DNA of 64,000 nucleotides. Origin: CADEEL01 sp050246475 (lineage in GTDB: Bacteria; Pseudomonadota; Alphaproteobacteria; Caulobacterales; Aquidulcibacteraceae). This document shows, piece by piece, positions 50,965 through 59,764 of this stretch. Both the position numbers and the translations under genes were made by a program. Position 1 is the first letter of the stretch. Every line of letters starts with the position of its first letter. A model generated the notes under the pieces. It saw only the letters and a list, made by a program, of their open reading frames with translations. It was not told where the DNA came from and made no database searches. The stretch lies in contig JBFWVZ010000002.1 in assembly GCA_050246475.1 (NCBI GenBank), forward strand, positions 124,001-188,000, given 5' to 3'.

Positions 50965-53046
50965 CTAGAGCGTCCCGCTGATCGTGATCCCCCAGAAGGG
51001 GCCGAAATTGCGTTCGCGATATTCGCTGCCGATGAGCGGGCCGTTGCGGTCCACGTCGTAGAATTCGCGCCGCCGGGTGAAATCGCTGTCGAGCACGTTG
51101 TTCACGAACGCCCGCACGCGCACGCCGGGGATCGCGGTCGTCTCCACCCAGAGATCGACGAACGGGCCTTCCTCATACGTGTCCGTCTCGTTGATGCGGA
51201 ACGTGATGTTCTGGGCGTCCTTGTAATAATTGATCCCCCACGCGAAGCGCTGCGCGGTGAAATCCTGGCGGAACTCCAACTCCACGTCCGTCTCCACGAA
51301 GCCGGAGATGACGCGCTCATCGCCCGTCACCGGATCGGTCACTTGCGAATCCTGCACCTCGATGTCGGCGGTGAGCCGCGCGCCCGGCAGAATGAAGCCG
51401 AGCGGCACCGTGGCCGTCACCTGCACGCCGTGCACCCAGCCGTCGCCGATATTGCCGGGCGCGGCGAAGATGTCGGGGAAGACGCCGACCGGCACGACGT
51501 CCGAGGCGTCCGAGAGCCAGTGATTGAAGAAGCGCACGCCCAGCGCGCCATCCGTCCCGAAGCGGAAATCGAACGCCGCCTCCGCGCGCCATGAGGTTTC
51601 GGGGCGCAGATTGGGATTGCCGGCCGCCACAATATCGTCCGCCAAGGTCGCGGCGGAGACGAAATCGCCGAAATCGAGCTGATCGACATCGCGATAGAAG
51701 CGGAAGCGCATCTGATTGCGCTCACCGAATTGCCGCGTGAACTGGATCGAGGGCTTGATGTAGGCGAGCTCGGTTTCGAGATCGGTGTCGCCGGTCTGCG
51801 TCAGCGTCGAGGTCTCGCCCGCGAGCGTCGCCTCCAGCGCCCAGCGGCCGGGCAGGCGCGACGCCAGTGTCGCGAACGCCTCGGCGCGCTGTTCCTCCAC
51901 CAGCACATTGGCGGAAGGCAGCGCGATCGGCATCGGCCCCAGCCCCTCGTCCACCGTCAGCGAGAGATTGGCGTCGAGCGAGTTGAACGCGATCTCGCCG
52001 CCCACGTCGAAGCGATGCCCCGGCGCCAGCGGGAAGGAGAGCGTGGCGCGCCCGATCGTCTCGGCGATGTCGTTGCGGCGCGATTGAGCCACCGCCTCTT
52101 CGAACGCGCCGAGCCCATCGAACGTCTGGGTGCTCTCATCGTTCGAATAGTGACGCCGCGTCGCCAAGCCCACGAGCGTCAGGCTCGCGGGGCCGATGTC
52201 GCGCTCGAAATTCATGCCCAGCTCTTCGGATTGCTGGCGCTCGTTGATGTTGAGGAAATTGTCCCCGATCGGATCGCCCAGCGGATCGACGGCGAAGGTG
52301 TCGAGGATCGCGCGGAAATTCCAGCGGTCCACCTGGCCGTTGACGCGAAGCGAACCGCCCAGCACCGGCGCGGTGAGTTCGGCGTTGATATCGGCCTCGC
52401 GATAGGTGCGCGGCGAGATATCGACGGCCGAAGCCGTGAGCGCGCCCGCGCCGTCGGCAAAGAAGCGCTCCCCGTCGAGCGGGCGATATTCGAGATAGCG
52501 CGAGGCGCCGATCGAATAATCGATCTGGCCTGTCCGCCCCGTCCAGGTGGCGCTGCCGCGCGGCGAGACGCGCCCGTTGGTGTTCTGTTCGAGCGTGCCC
52601 TCCCACACGCCGCTGCCCGCGCTGGGCGTGCGCACGATGTTGATGAGCTGCGATTGGCCGGCCGCATCCGCCGTTGAGCCTGTGTCGCGGATGAGTTCGA
52701 TGCGCTCGACCTGCGCGGCGGGGATCCGCGAAAGGACGCTTTCGAGGTCCTGACTCTTGGTGGAGGGGCGGCGCCCGTCGATCAGCACATTGCCCACCGC
52801 GCCCGAGAAGCCGCGCCGCTCGGTGTCGCCTTCATCGAGCACGAAGCCCGGCACACGGCGCACCATGTCGAGCGCGTTCTGCGGGCTGAAGCGGGCGAAG
52901 TAATCCGGCGCGAAGGAGACCTGGCCGTTGGCCGCCGTCGTCTCGCCGGCGGCGCCGTTTCCGGCGCCGGGCGCGGGCGGCGTGGTCTCTTGGGCTTGCG
53001 CGGCGCCCGCCATCGCAAATGCCGCCGCGAACATGGCCCGCTTCAT
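50965..53046 (-). CDS. TonB-dependent outer-membrane receptor
   Basis: 693 residues. Signal peptide ends at AQAQE (about 19). A plug domain follows with NALDMVRRVPGFVLDEGD, GNVLIDGRRPSTKSQDLESVLSRIPAAQVERIELI (a common plug pattern), then a beta barrel of about 500 residues with many aromatic-rich strands. It is a shorter receptor of the kind that takes up sugars, iron chelates or other ligands; no ligand can be named. No SusD, TonB or regulator adjacent. Confidence 0.9.
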   Translation of the reverse strand: MKRAMFAAAFAMAGAAQAQETTPPAPGAGNGAAGETTAANGQVSFAPDYFARFSPQNALDMVRRVPGFVLDEGDTERRGFSGAVGNVLIDGRRPSTKSQDLESVLSRIPAAQVERIELIRDTGSTADAAGQSQLINIVRTPSAGSGVWEGTLEQNTNGRVSPRGSATWTGRTGQIDYSIGASRYLEYRPLDGERFFADGAGALTASAVDISPRTYREADINAELTAPVLGGSLRVNGQVDRWNFRAILDTFAVDPLGDPIGDNFLNINERQQSEELGMNFERDIGPASLTLVGLATRRHYSNDESTQTFDGLGAFEEAVAQSRRNDIAETIGRATLSFPLAPGHRFDVGGEIAFNSLDANLSLTVDEGLGPMPIALPSANVLVEEQRAEAFATLASRLPGRWALEATLAGETSTLTQTGDTDLETELAYIKPSIQFTRQFGERNQMRFRFYRDVDQLDFGDFVSAATLADDIVAAGNPNLRPETSWRAEAAFDFRFGTDGALGVRFFNHWLSDASDVVPVGVFPDIFAAPGNIGDGWVHGVQVTATVPLGFILPGARLTADIEVQDSQVTDPVTGDERVISGFVETDVELEFRQDFTAQRFAWGINYYKDAQNITFRINETDTYEEGPFVDLWVETTAIPGVRVRAFVNNVLDSDFTRRREFYDVDRNGPLIGSEYRERNFGPFWGITISGTL

Positions 53047-53260
53047 CTGAATTCCCCCGTGCGTTTCTTAGCGCAGAGAAAGCGGTTTGGCGCGTGGCGA
53101 AATCGGGGCGCGGGCGGGCTGTTCGTCGCTAACCCGTCTCATGCTTGGCCCCTGTGCGGGCGCTGGATTGGCCGGTGTGAGCCGCGACGTTTCCCGCTCG
53201 GCTCTCGCGCTTTCCGCTCTACCGGGATCAGCCCATCGTCGCGGCGCGGCCCACAAAAGT

Positions 53261-53293
53261 GAAACGCCGCGAGGGAGACCCTCGCGGCGTTTC
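53261..53293 (-). terminator. Rho-independent terminator of the Lys/Ala peptide gene
   Basis: GAAACGCCGCGAGGG facing CCCTCGCGGCGTTTC with an AGA loop (15 bp perfect stem). On the minus strand it is followed by ACTTTTG. It starts 22 bases downstream of the small gene's stop codon. Confidence 0.8.
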
Positions 53294-53315
53294 GGTATTC
53301 GTGTTGGGTTGCGAT

Positions 53316-53396
53316 CTACTTCTTCTTCTTCGCCGCCTTTTTAGCGGGCTTCGCGGCTTTCTTCGCAGCCTTCTTTTTTGCCATAGCCATTTGCAT
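53316..53396 (-). CDS. 26-residue Lys/Ala-rich basic peptide (histone H1-tail-like)
   Basis: Starts at ATG 53396 (further ATGs at 53390 and 53384) after GGGGAG; the sequence is essentially KKAAKKAAKPAKKAAKKKK. Such AKKA-rich peptides resemble the DNA- or RNA-binding tails of bacterial histone-like proteins and PhaF. It has its own ribosome binding site and a strong terminator, so it looks like a real monocistronic gene. It would bind nucleic acid or acidic partners by charge. Too short for ordinary gene calling. Confidence 0.7.
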   Translation of the reverse strand: MQMAMAKKKAAKKAAKPAKKAAKKKK

Positions 53397-53467
53397 TGCT
53401 CCCCAGAGTGGTGAGTGAACGACTCAGCTATCTACTTAGACTCACGTTTTGTCTAGCGCTGAGTCAG

Positions 53468-54886
53468 CTACGCGCCGCCGATTGTCAGACCGGTGATGTA
53501 AAGAGACGGCTGTCCAACACCCACTGGCACGCTCTGTCCCGCCTTGCCGCATGTGCCGACGCCTTCATCGAGCTTCAGATCGTTGCCCACCATCGTCACG
53601 CGCGTGAGCGCCGACGGCCCATCGCCGATGAGCGTGGCTCCTTTGATCGGCGCAACGATTCGCCCGTCCTCGACGAGATAGGCCTCGGTGCATTGGAAGA
53701 CGAACTTGCCCGAGACGATATCGACCTGCCCGCCGCCGAAGTTGACCGCATAGACTCCCTTCTTCAGCGCCGCGAGAATTTCGCCGGGCTCTTTGTCGCC
53801 CGCGGTCATGAAGGTGTTGGTCATCCGCGGCATCGGGCGATGCGCGTAGCTCTCGCGCCGGCCGTTGCCCGTGGGCGCAACGCCCATCAGGCGCGCATTC
53901 ATCCGGTCCTGCAGATAGCCTTTGAGGACGCCGTTCTCGATCAACACGGTGCGCCCCGTGGGCGTGCCTTCATCGTCGATGGTGAGTGAGCCGCGGCGAT
54001 TTTCGAACGTGCCGTCGTCCACCACCGTCACATGCTCGGACGCCACTTTTTCCCCCATTTTACCGGAGAAAGCGGACGTTCCCTTGCGATTGAAATCGCC
54101 TTCGAGCCCATGGCCGACGGCTTCGTGCAGCAGCACGCCGGGCCAGCCCGGCCCAAGCACCACATCCATCTCGCCCGCCGGCGCGGGAATCGCATCGAGG
54201 TTCACCAGCGCGATGCGCAGCGCCTCATCGGCGAGCGCCTTCCATCGATCCGGCGCGATGAACGCTTCGTAGGGTTCGCGCCCGCCAGCGCCCGCCGAGC
54301 CGCTCTCTCGGCGCCCATCGCGCTCCACCGTGACGGAGACATTGACCCGAACCAGAGGGCGCGCGTCATCGAAGCGCTCCCCATCGGGGCGAAGGATGGA
54401 GACAGCGCGGCGCGATCCCGCGAGCGAAGCGGAGACCTGCACGACGCGCGGGTCCTTCGCCCGCACATAGGCGTCGATCTCGGCGAGGAGGCCGGTCTTA
54501 TCCGTGAAGGCGGGCGCATCGAGCGGATCGATGTCGCGATAGAGCGCGCGGTTGGTTCGTTTCGGCGCCGCCTCGAGAACGCCTTCGCCGCCGCCCTTCA
54601 CGCTCGCCGCCGCTTCGCCAGCGCGCGCGATCGCATCGCTGTCGAGCACGCTCGCGTGCCCATAGCCGGCGCGTTCGCCGGAGACGACGCGCAAGCCGAA
54701 TCCTTGGCTCGCGTCATAGCTCGCGCTCTTCAAGCGCCCGTCATCCCACAGGAAACTTTCGCTGCGGCTATCCTCGACGAAGAGCTCCGCATCGTCGGCG
54801 CCCTTCGCCGCATCGCCAAGAATGCGCGCCGCGGCCTCCCAATCGAGTGCCGCCGCCTTCTCCGCGCCCGCCAAACCGTCAGCCAT
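53468..54886 (-). CDS. tldD: TldD family metalloprotease
   Basis: 472 residues. TldD with the zinc motif LLHEAVGHGLEGDFN (HExxxH). The rest carries the conserved NRKGTSAFSGKMGEKVA and RTVLIENGVLKGYLQDR blocks. It pairs with PmbA (26505) to form the metalloprotease heterodimer; the two genes are about 26 kb apart here. Acts in the cytosol on short or unfolded peptides. Confidence 0.94.
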   Translation of the reverse strand: MADGLAGAEKAAALDWEAAARILGDAAKGADDAELFVEDSRSESFLWDDGRLKSASYDASQGFGLRVVSGERAGYGHASVLDSDAIARAGEAAASVKGGGEGVLEAAPKRTNRALYRDIDPLDAPAFTDKTGLLAEIDAYVRAKDPRVVQVSASLAGSRRAVSILRPDGERFDDARPLVRVNVSVTVERDGRRESGSAGAGGREPYEAFIAPDRWKALADEALRIALVNLDAIPAPAGEMDVVLGPGWPGVLLHEAVGHGLEGDFNRKGTSAFSGKMGEKVASEHVTVVDDGTFENRRGSLTIDDEGTPTGRTVLIENGVLKGYLQDRMNARLMGVAPTGNGRRESYAHRPMPRMTNTFMTAGDKEPGEILAALKKGVYAVNFGGGQVDIVSGKFVFQCTEAYLVEDGRIVAPIKGATLIGDGPSALTRVTMVGNDLKLDEGVGTCGKAGQSVPVGVGQPSLYITGLTIGGA

Positions 54887-54969
54887 CGTCGCTCCTCAAA
54901 TTCTTCGAGGCTTTAGATAGGAAATCTCGCCGCGAAGGGCGAATTTCGCGCTGCGACCGGCCTCAATTC

Positions 54970-55053
54970 GCTCGGCCCTCGCGTAGGCGAGGGCCCAGGG
55001 CAGACAGTCGTGCAGCATTTCGTCATGGACCCTCGCTTTCGCGAGGGTCGAGC
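54970..55053. repeat. Double-hairpin intergenic element, copy 9
   Basis: 84 bp between tldD and the M23 peptidase gene, ending 9 bases before the latter's stop. Left arm GGCCCTCGC/GCGAGGGCC (loop GTAG); right arm GACCCTCGC/GCGAGGGTC. Longest spacer of the ten copies. Confidence 0.9.
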
Positions 55054-55061
55054 GGCTGAAC

Positions 55062-56102
55062 TCACTGCGCCGGCCCGCTCGCCAGCGTTCGGCGCGCCTC
55101 CGCCAGCGCCAGAATCGCCAGCGACGGGTCCACCTGCCGGTCCCGCCAGCGCATCCGCCAACAGAGATGCGGCCCCGTCGCGCGCCCGCGCGCGCCGACC
55201 GCGCCTATGACCTGCCCCTGCGTGACGCGATCGCCCTCGCGCACATCGAGCCGGCTCATATGCAGGTACATCGAGATGAGCCCCTGCCCATGATCGATGA
55301 GCACGAGCCCGCCTTCGAGATAGAGATCGGGCTCCGCGAGAGAGACGACGCCCCCCGCCGGCGCGCGGATCGCGGTGCCCGCCGGCATCGCGATATCCAC
55401 GCCGTAGTGGGGTGAGCGCGGCTCGCCGTTCAAGACGCGCTGATTCCCCCACGAGCCGGAGATGCGTCCCTCGACCGGCCAGATGAAGCTGTCGAGCCAT
55501 CCCTGCGCATCGGCGCGTGAGGAGAAGCCGCGATTCTTGATCGTGCGTTCGCGCGCGATGCGCGCCACGACCGCGGGATCGGTGGGGCTCACCGTTTGCG
55601 GCGGCAGCCCATCGACGCGCTGGATGGAGAATTCGCGCGGCAGGATCGCGAAGGTCTGCCGCGCCGTCTCGCCGCCCGCGCGCGCTTCGACGATCGCTTC
55701 GCGCGGGGCATCGCGGTCAAACCCGATGACGGCCCAGCCTTCGCTGCTCGCGGCGCCGCGATCCGTTCCGTCCACAACGATCCGTGCGCCCGGCAGCGTG
55801 CGGCAGAGCGCAACGCCGCCTTGCGCGAAGGCGCCCGCGCAGTTGAGCGAAAGCGTTGAGGGCGGCGGCGGCGCATTGAGCGGCAAGAGCGTGGGGGCAA
55901 CCACGGAGCCCGTCGTGCCCTGCGCCATCGGCGGCGCGATTGTTGGATCGAGAATCGGCGGCGGTGGTTGAGGTTCGGGCGCGGCTTGTGCTTCCTCCTG
56001 CGCCTCGATCACTTCAGGCGGCGGCGTCGCCTGCGCGCTCTGCTGCGGCTCTGAAGCCACACATGCCGCCGCCAATGCGCAAAGCGCCAGGATCGCTCTC
56101 AT
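55062..56102 (-). CDS. M23 family peptidase-like lipoprotein
   Basis: 346 residues. The lipobox is ALAAAC (Cys about 14). A Pro/Gln-rich linker follows, then a domain typical of outer-membrane-attached proteins, and a C-terminal LytM/M23 domain: YGVDIAMPAGTAIRAPAGG (H..VD type), LHMS, and GPHLCWRM, where the usual GPHLH has Cys in place of the second His. It probably cuts or regulates cuts in peptidoglycan peptides; the Cys variant may still bind zinc or be inactive. Related alphaproteobacterial proteins carry the same Cys. Confidence 0.87.
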   Translation of the reverse strand: MRAILALCALAAACVASEPQQSAQATPPPEVIEAQEEAQAAPEPQPPPPILDPTIAPPMAQGTTGSVVAPTLLPLNAPPPPSTLSLNCAGAFAQGGVALCRTLPGARIVVDGTDRGAASSEGWAVIGFDRDAPREAIVEARAGGETARQTFAILPREFSIQRVDGLPPQTVSPTDPAVVARIARERTIKNRGFSSRADAQGWLDSFIWPVEGRISGSWGNQRVLNGEPRSPHYGVDIAMPAGTAIRAPAGGVVSLAEPDLYLEGGLVLIDHGQGLISMYLHMSRLDVREGDRVTQGQVIGAVGARGRATGPHLCWRMRWRDRQVDPSLAILALAEARRTLASGPAQ

Positions 56103-56126
56103 CGTGCCTCCACCCGCCAGCGGCGA

Positions 56127-56750
56127 TCAGGCATCCACGCGCGAGTCTGCCGGAGCGGCAAGCGCATCGATCCACGCGGGCGCCGGCTGATCGAGATCAA
56201 AATACTCGAAGATGAGGTGGATGCGGTCGGTCGTGCCTTCGTTGGTCACCGCGTGGACGCCCATATTGTTGACTTCGACGGCTTCGCCCTCCGCGAAATG
56301 ATAGCCGACGCCGTCCACGTAGAACGTGACCTTGTCGTTAGTGAAAATCGGGATGTGGATCTTGTGCGGCCACTTCGCCGCTGGGTTGGCGTCGCGATGC
56401 GGCTTGATCACCCCGCCCGGATGCATCCGCGCCAGCATCACGCGCGGATATTCGCCGCGCGCATAGCCGTAGGGCTCGACCGCCTTCGCCAGCACCGGCT
56501 CGAGCAGATGACGCCATTCCGGCCAACGCGGGCGATCGTGCGAGCCGCGCCAATCGCGGAAGTTCGTCACGAAGCGGAAGAGGATGTGGTTGGCCTGTTC
56601 GAGTGCGCCGAAGCGGTTGGGCTTCGAAGCGTCCTCAGCCGCCCACACATCCTCGCTGACGGCGCCGACAGCCGCCTTGAGCGCGGCGATATCGACGGAC
56701 CCGAGCCTGCGGATCGTCGTCGTCTTGCGCGGATTGGGGCTGGGCTGCAT
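56127..56750 (-). CDS. Aspartyl/asparaginyl beta-hydroxylase family protein
   Basis: 207 residues from ATG 56750, with GAGG upstream. Fe(II)/2-oxoglutarate oxygenase of the AspH type: PHRDANPAAKWP holds the first His-x-Asp, NNMGVHAVTNEG the second His, and DRIHLIFEYFD the 2-oxoglutarate-binding Arg. It would hydroxylate Asp or Asn residues or a related small molecule. It sits beside a sulfotransferase gene and may act with it. Confidence 0.88.
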   Translation of the reverse strand: MQPSPNPRKTTTIRRLGSVDIAALKAAVGAVSEDVWAAEDASKPNRFGALEQANHILFRFVTNFRDWRGSHDRPRWPEWRHLLEPVLAKAVEPYGYARGEYPRVMLARMHPGGVIKPHRDANPAAKWPHKIHIPIFTNDKVTFYVDGVGYHFAEGEAVEVNNMGVHAVTNEGTTDRIHLIFEYFDLDQPAPAWIDALAAPADSRVDA

Positions 56751-56760
56751 CGCCGCCTCG

Positions 56761-57384
56761 CTAGAACGAATAGCCGAACAATTCGAGGTCGCGGCCATAG
56801 AGCGCCGCCACCCCGTCGATCAGGGTCTGATCATAATAGCCCCGATAATCGTCGTGGCGCGAGCTATTCGCCTGCTCAAGCGCGGCCGTCGGGATGCCCA
56901 GCCGGGCGCAAATCGCCTCATAGGACGCCTGCATCGTCTCCACCCGCCCGATTTCGTCGGCCTGGAGCACGCCCGCCTCGTCCGTCACGAAGCTGTGCTG
57001 CGGGCGGAAGAGGATGTGCTGGCGGGGCGGCTTCTCGAACAGGAAATGTCCCATCACGCGCTGGGGCTCGCGCTCGAAGAGCCCCGTCTCGCGCGTCATG
57101 AACGCGCAATAGGAGACGAAGCGGTCGAACGGGTTGCGCACGAACGCGAACTTCAGATAGCCCGCGAACGCCTCCTCCCCCACGAAACGCCGCACCTGCG
57201 CGAAGGAGAGATGCCCGTGCTTCAGCGCCGCGAGTTCTTCATCGGGGAATTTCTTCTGCACGAAGAGGCCAACCTGCTCGAGATCGTCCGGTCCCAAATG
57301 CTCGCGGAGCGCGCGGCGCACCGAATGCGTCCCCGTCTTCGGGATCGCGGCGAAGATGAATTTGTGGCGATGCGAAATGATCAT
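56761..57384 (-). CDS. Sulfotransferase family 2-like protein
   Basis: 207 residues from ATG 57384; the longer open frame upstream is unlike the family. 5'-phosphosulfate loop IPKTGTHSVRRAL (about 14-26) and 3'-phosphate-binding FVRNPFDRFVSYCAF (about 80-94), the signature of PAPS-dependent sulfotransferases acting on carbohydrates or lipids. Acceptor unknown. Ten bases separate it from the hydroxylase. Confidence 0.85.
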   Translation of the reverse strand: MIISHRHKFIFAAIPKTGTHSVRRALREHLGPDDLEQVGLFVQKKFPDEELAALKHGHLSFAQVRRFVGEEAFAGYLKFAFVRNPFDRFVSYCAFMTRETGLFEREPQRVMGHFLFEKPPRQHILFRPQHSFVTDEAGVLQADEIGRVETMQASYEAICARLGIPTAALEQANSSRHDDYRGYYDQTLIDGVAALYGRDLELFGYSF

Positions 57385-57400
57385 CGGGGCGCTTGTGCGC

Positions 57401-57619
57401 TCACGCTTTGCGCGCCTCGATCTCGCGCCAGCGCGCCGTCGCCTCGTCGGGCCCGCGATACGCCTCCTGCAGATCGACGTTCCAGTAGCGGAGCTCATCC
57501 AGGGGAATCCGCGCGCCGGACACCGCGCAGCGCACGAAAAGCCCCTGCCTGAGGATTGTGAATTCGTTGTCCTCGTAGCGCAGCAGCGCCTCGGGCCCGG
57601 TCGGATCGTATTTATTCAT
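57401..57619 (-). CDS. DUF2093 protein
   Basis: 72 residues with the family pattern EALLRYEDNEFTILRQGLFVRCAVSG and IPLDELRYWNVDLQEAY. DUF2093 is short, alphaproteobacterial and of unknown function, often beside xseA. The Cys of FVRCAVSG is conserved. It is in the same direction as the gene behind it, separated by 43 bases. Confidence 0.88.
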   Translation of the reverse strand: MNKYDPTGPEALLRYEDNEFTILRQGLFVRCAVSGARIPLDELRYWNVDLQEAYRGPDEATARWREIEARKA

Positions 57620-57662
57620 CGCCGAACCCCTTACACCGCCGTCGCCGCGCACGCCAAATCGC

Positions 57663-58076
57663 TCACTCGGCGGGGTCGATCCGCTCCACGCGGAGCGCCG
57701 CATCCGTCACCCATTGCCCGGTCGTCGGCGTAAAAATCTGCCCGGTGACGCGCACGCGCTGCCCCGCGAGCGCGGGATTCATGTTCGCGTCGTCGCGCAT
57801 CAGCTGAATGCGCGTGACGGCCGTCAGCGTTTCATCGTCGCTCTCCGCCGCCGCCTGGATCGTCACCGGCGCATCGAGCACCAGCACGACAGCGGTCAAA
57901 CGCTCGTCCTCCTCCGGCGTGCGCCCAAAGCCGGGCGGGCCATAATCGGTTTCCGTTTCGATCGTTCCAGTGAGCTCTGTTTGCGCCGGTTCGTATTGAA
58001 CGACGCCGGCGCTCTCGCCCGTGCTTGCCCCGCACGCGGCGAGAAGCATGAGGCCCGCAAAGAGGAGATGCTTCAA
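57663..58076 (-). CDS. Lipoprotein, DUF4431-like
   Basis: 137 residues. Lipobox LLAAC (Cys about 15). The remainder has LTGTIETETDYGPPGFG and a later GQRVRVTGQIFTPTTGQWVTDAALRV pattern like DUF4431 domains, an OB-like beta fold. The function is unknown. The ATG overlaps the xseA stop (ATGA), so it is coupled to xseA. Confidence 0.7.
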   Translation of the reverse strand: MKHLLFAGLMLLAACGASTGESAGVVQYEPAQTELTGTIETETDYGPPGFGRTPEEDERLTAVVLVLDAPVTIQAAAESDDETLTAVTRIQLMRDDANMNPALAGQRVRVTGQIFTPTTGQWVTDAALRVERIDPAE

Positions 58077-59482
58077 AACAAGCTCCCTTGTTCGCCCCCG
58101 CCCTTTTTTCCCGCTGGCTTCACGCCGCCGATCACCGCCGGCTTATCACCATCCGCGAACGTAATCTTCACCGCATCGCCGTTGGCGAGCTCGCCCGCGC
58201 GCCGCACTAGCTTGCCGTCCCGCTCCACCAACGCGAACCCGCGCGCGAGCACGCTCTTGTGCGAGAGCGTCTCCAGCACGCGCCCCGCCGCCGCGAGCGC
58301 CTCCTGCTTCTGCTTGAGCGAGCGCGTGAACGCCTGGCGCATCCGCAAAGCCGTCTCGCCTAGGCGCTCCTCGCGCCGCTTCACATCCATCGTCAGCGCC
58401 GCCGGGCGCAAACGCCCCGCCACGCGATCGAACGCCGATTGCGCCGCCCGCACCCGCGCAACGAGCGCATAGGAAAGCTTCTCCGCCACGCGATCCAAGC
58501 GCTGCTGCGCATTCGCGGTCAGCGCTTCAGGCTTCGGCAAACGCGCCGTGACGGAGCGCAAATGCGCGCGGCGCAACTCGACGCCGCGCACCAGCCCCGT
58601 CGAAAGCCGCGCGCCCAGCGTCGTCACCCGTTCCAGCAATTCCGCGCGCACCGGCACCGCGCGCTCCGCCGCCGCCGTCGGCGTCGGCGCGCGCAAGTCC
58701 GAAGCAAAATCGATGAGCGTCGTATCCGTCTCGTGCCCCACCGCGCTGATGAGCGGAATGGCGCTCGCCGCGGCGGCGCGCACCACGATCTCTTCATTGA
58801 ACGCCCACAGGTCTTCGATCGAGCCGCCCCCGCGCGCCACGATGAGCACGTCGGGCCGCATCGCGCCTTGCAAGCGATTGAACCCGTCGATCGCGCGCGC
58901 GATCTGCCCCGCGGCTTCCGGCCCCTGCACCAGCACCGGCCACAAAATCACCGGGCGCGGAAACCGCTCCTCCAAGCGATGCAGAATATCGCGGATGACG
59001 GCGCCGGAAGGCGATGTCACCACGCCGATCAAACGCGGCAGCGTCGGGATCGGTTTTTTCTTCGCGGCATCGAACAGCCCCTCGGCCTGAAGCCGCGCCT
59101 TCAACTTTTCGAGCTGCGCCAGCAGCGCGCCCGCGCCCGCCGGCTCCATCCGGTCCGCGAGCAGCTGATATTGCGAGCGCGAGGGGAAGGTCGTCAGCTT
59201 CCCCTCCGCGATCACCTCCAAGCCTTCCTCTGGCTTGAACGACAGCCGCGCGAGGTTCGTTTTCCACATGACGAGCGAGATCGTCGCCGTCTCGTCCTTC
59301 AGATCCACATAGAGGTGCCCCGAACGCGCCACGAGCACGCGCCCCAGCTCGCCACGCACGCGGACGCGATCGAACGTCGTCTCCATCGTGCGCCGGACAG
59401 CCCCGGCCAGCTCCGAAACGGTCAGCTCAGGCAGATTCGACGTCTGCGAGGCGGGGGCGGCGGCTTCTGCCATCGCCTCCAT
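58073..59482 (-). CDS. xseA: Exodeoxyribonuclease VII large subunit
   Basis: 469 residues from ATG 59482; the ATG at 59533 lies inside an inverted repeat and 59473 is also possible. N-terminal OB fold (VRVRGELGRVLVARSGHLYVDLKDETATISLVMWK), the catalytic domain with GVVTSPSGAVIRDILHRLEERFP, VARGGGSIEDLWAFNEE and PLISAVGHETDTTLIDFASDLRAPTPTAAAE, then a coiled-coil C-terminus. It degrades single-stranded DNA with XseB, whose gene is not here. Confidence 0.94.
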   Translation of the reverse strand: MEAMAEAAAPASQTSNLPELTVSELAGAVRRTMETTFDRVRVRGELGRVLVARSGHLYVDLKDETATISLVMWKTNLARLSFKPEEGLEVIAEGKLTTFPSRSQYQLLADRMEPAGAGALLAQLEKLKARLQAEGLFDAAKKKPIPTLPRLIGVVTSPSGAVIRDILHRLEERFPRPVILWPVLVQGPEAAGQIARAIDGFNRLQGAMRPDVLIVARGGGSIEDLWAFNEEIVVRAAAASAIPLISAVGHETDTTLIDFASDLRAPTPTAAAERAVPVRAELLERVTTLGARLSTGLVRGVELRRAHLRSVTARLPKPEALTANAQQRLDRVAEKLSYALVARVRAAQSAFDRVAGRLRPAALTMDVKRREERLGETALRMRQAFTRSLKQKQEALAAAGRVLETLSHKSVLARGFALVERDGKLVRRAGELANGDAVKITFADGDKPAVIGGVKPAGKKGGGEQGSLF

Positions 59483-59520
59483 ATAGGCCGACTCGCCAGG
59501 GCGTGCCTTTGGTGAGTTTC

Positions 59521-59644
59521 CTTCTCCCGCCATGGGCGGGAGAAGGTGGCCGAAGGCCGGATGAGGGTGGGGTTCGCAAACTCAAGCGCGCCCCCTCATC
59601 CGTCCGCTGCGCGGACACCTTCTCCCCCTCACGGGTGAGAAGGG
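59521..59644. repeat. Inverted-repeat element around the xseA 5' region
   Basis: CTTCTCCCGCCATGGGCGGGAGAAG-type stem (59521-59545), a CCGAAGGCCGG stretch and a GTCCGCTGCGCGGAC palindrome (59602-59616) followed by CTTCTCCCCCTCACGGGTGAGAAGG. These are common alphaproteobacterial intergenic palindromes. Confidence 0.65.
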
Positions 59645-59764
59645 AGGATTGAGAGCGCCTCAATCCCCTCATCCCAATCGCACAACGCCCGGATTTCCCT
59701 GGCCCGCGCTCAAAAATCGCGCCCCGCAATCCGACGGGCTTGATCCTGAGCGACACTGCCCGGC

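Noticed and set aside
53185..53215. CGCTCGGCTCTCGCG resembling one half of the double-hairpin element
   Set aside because: The facing stem half is missing and the similarity covers only about 15 bases.
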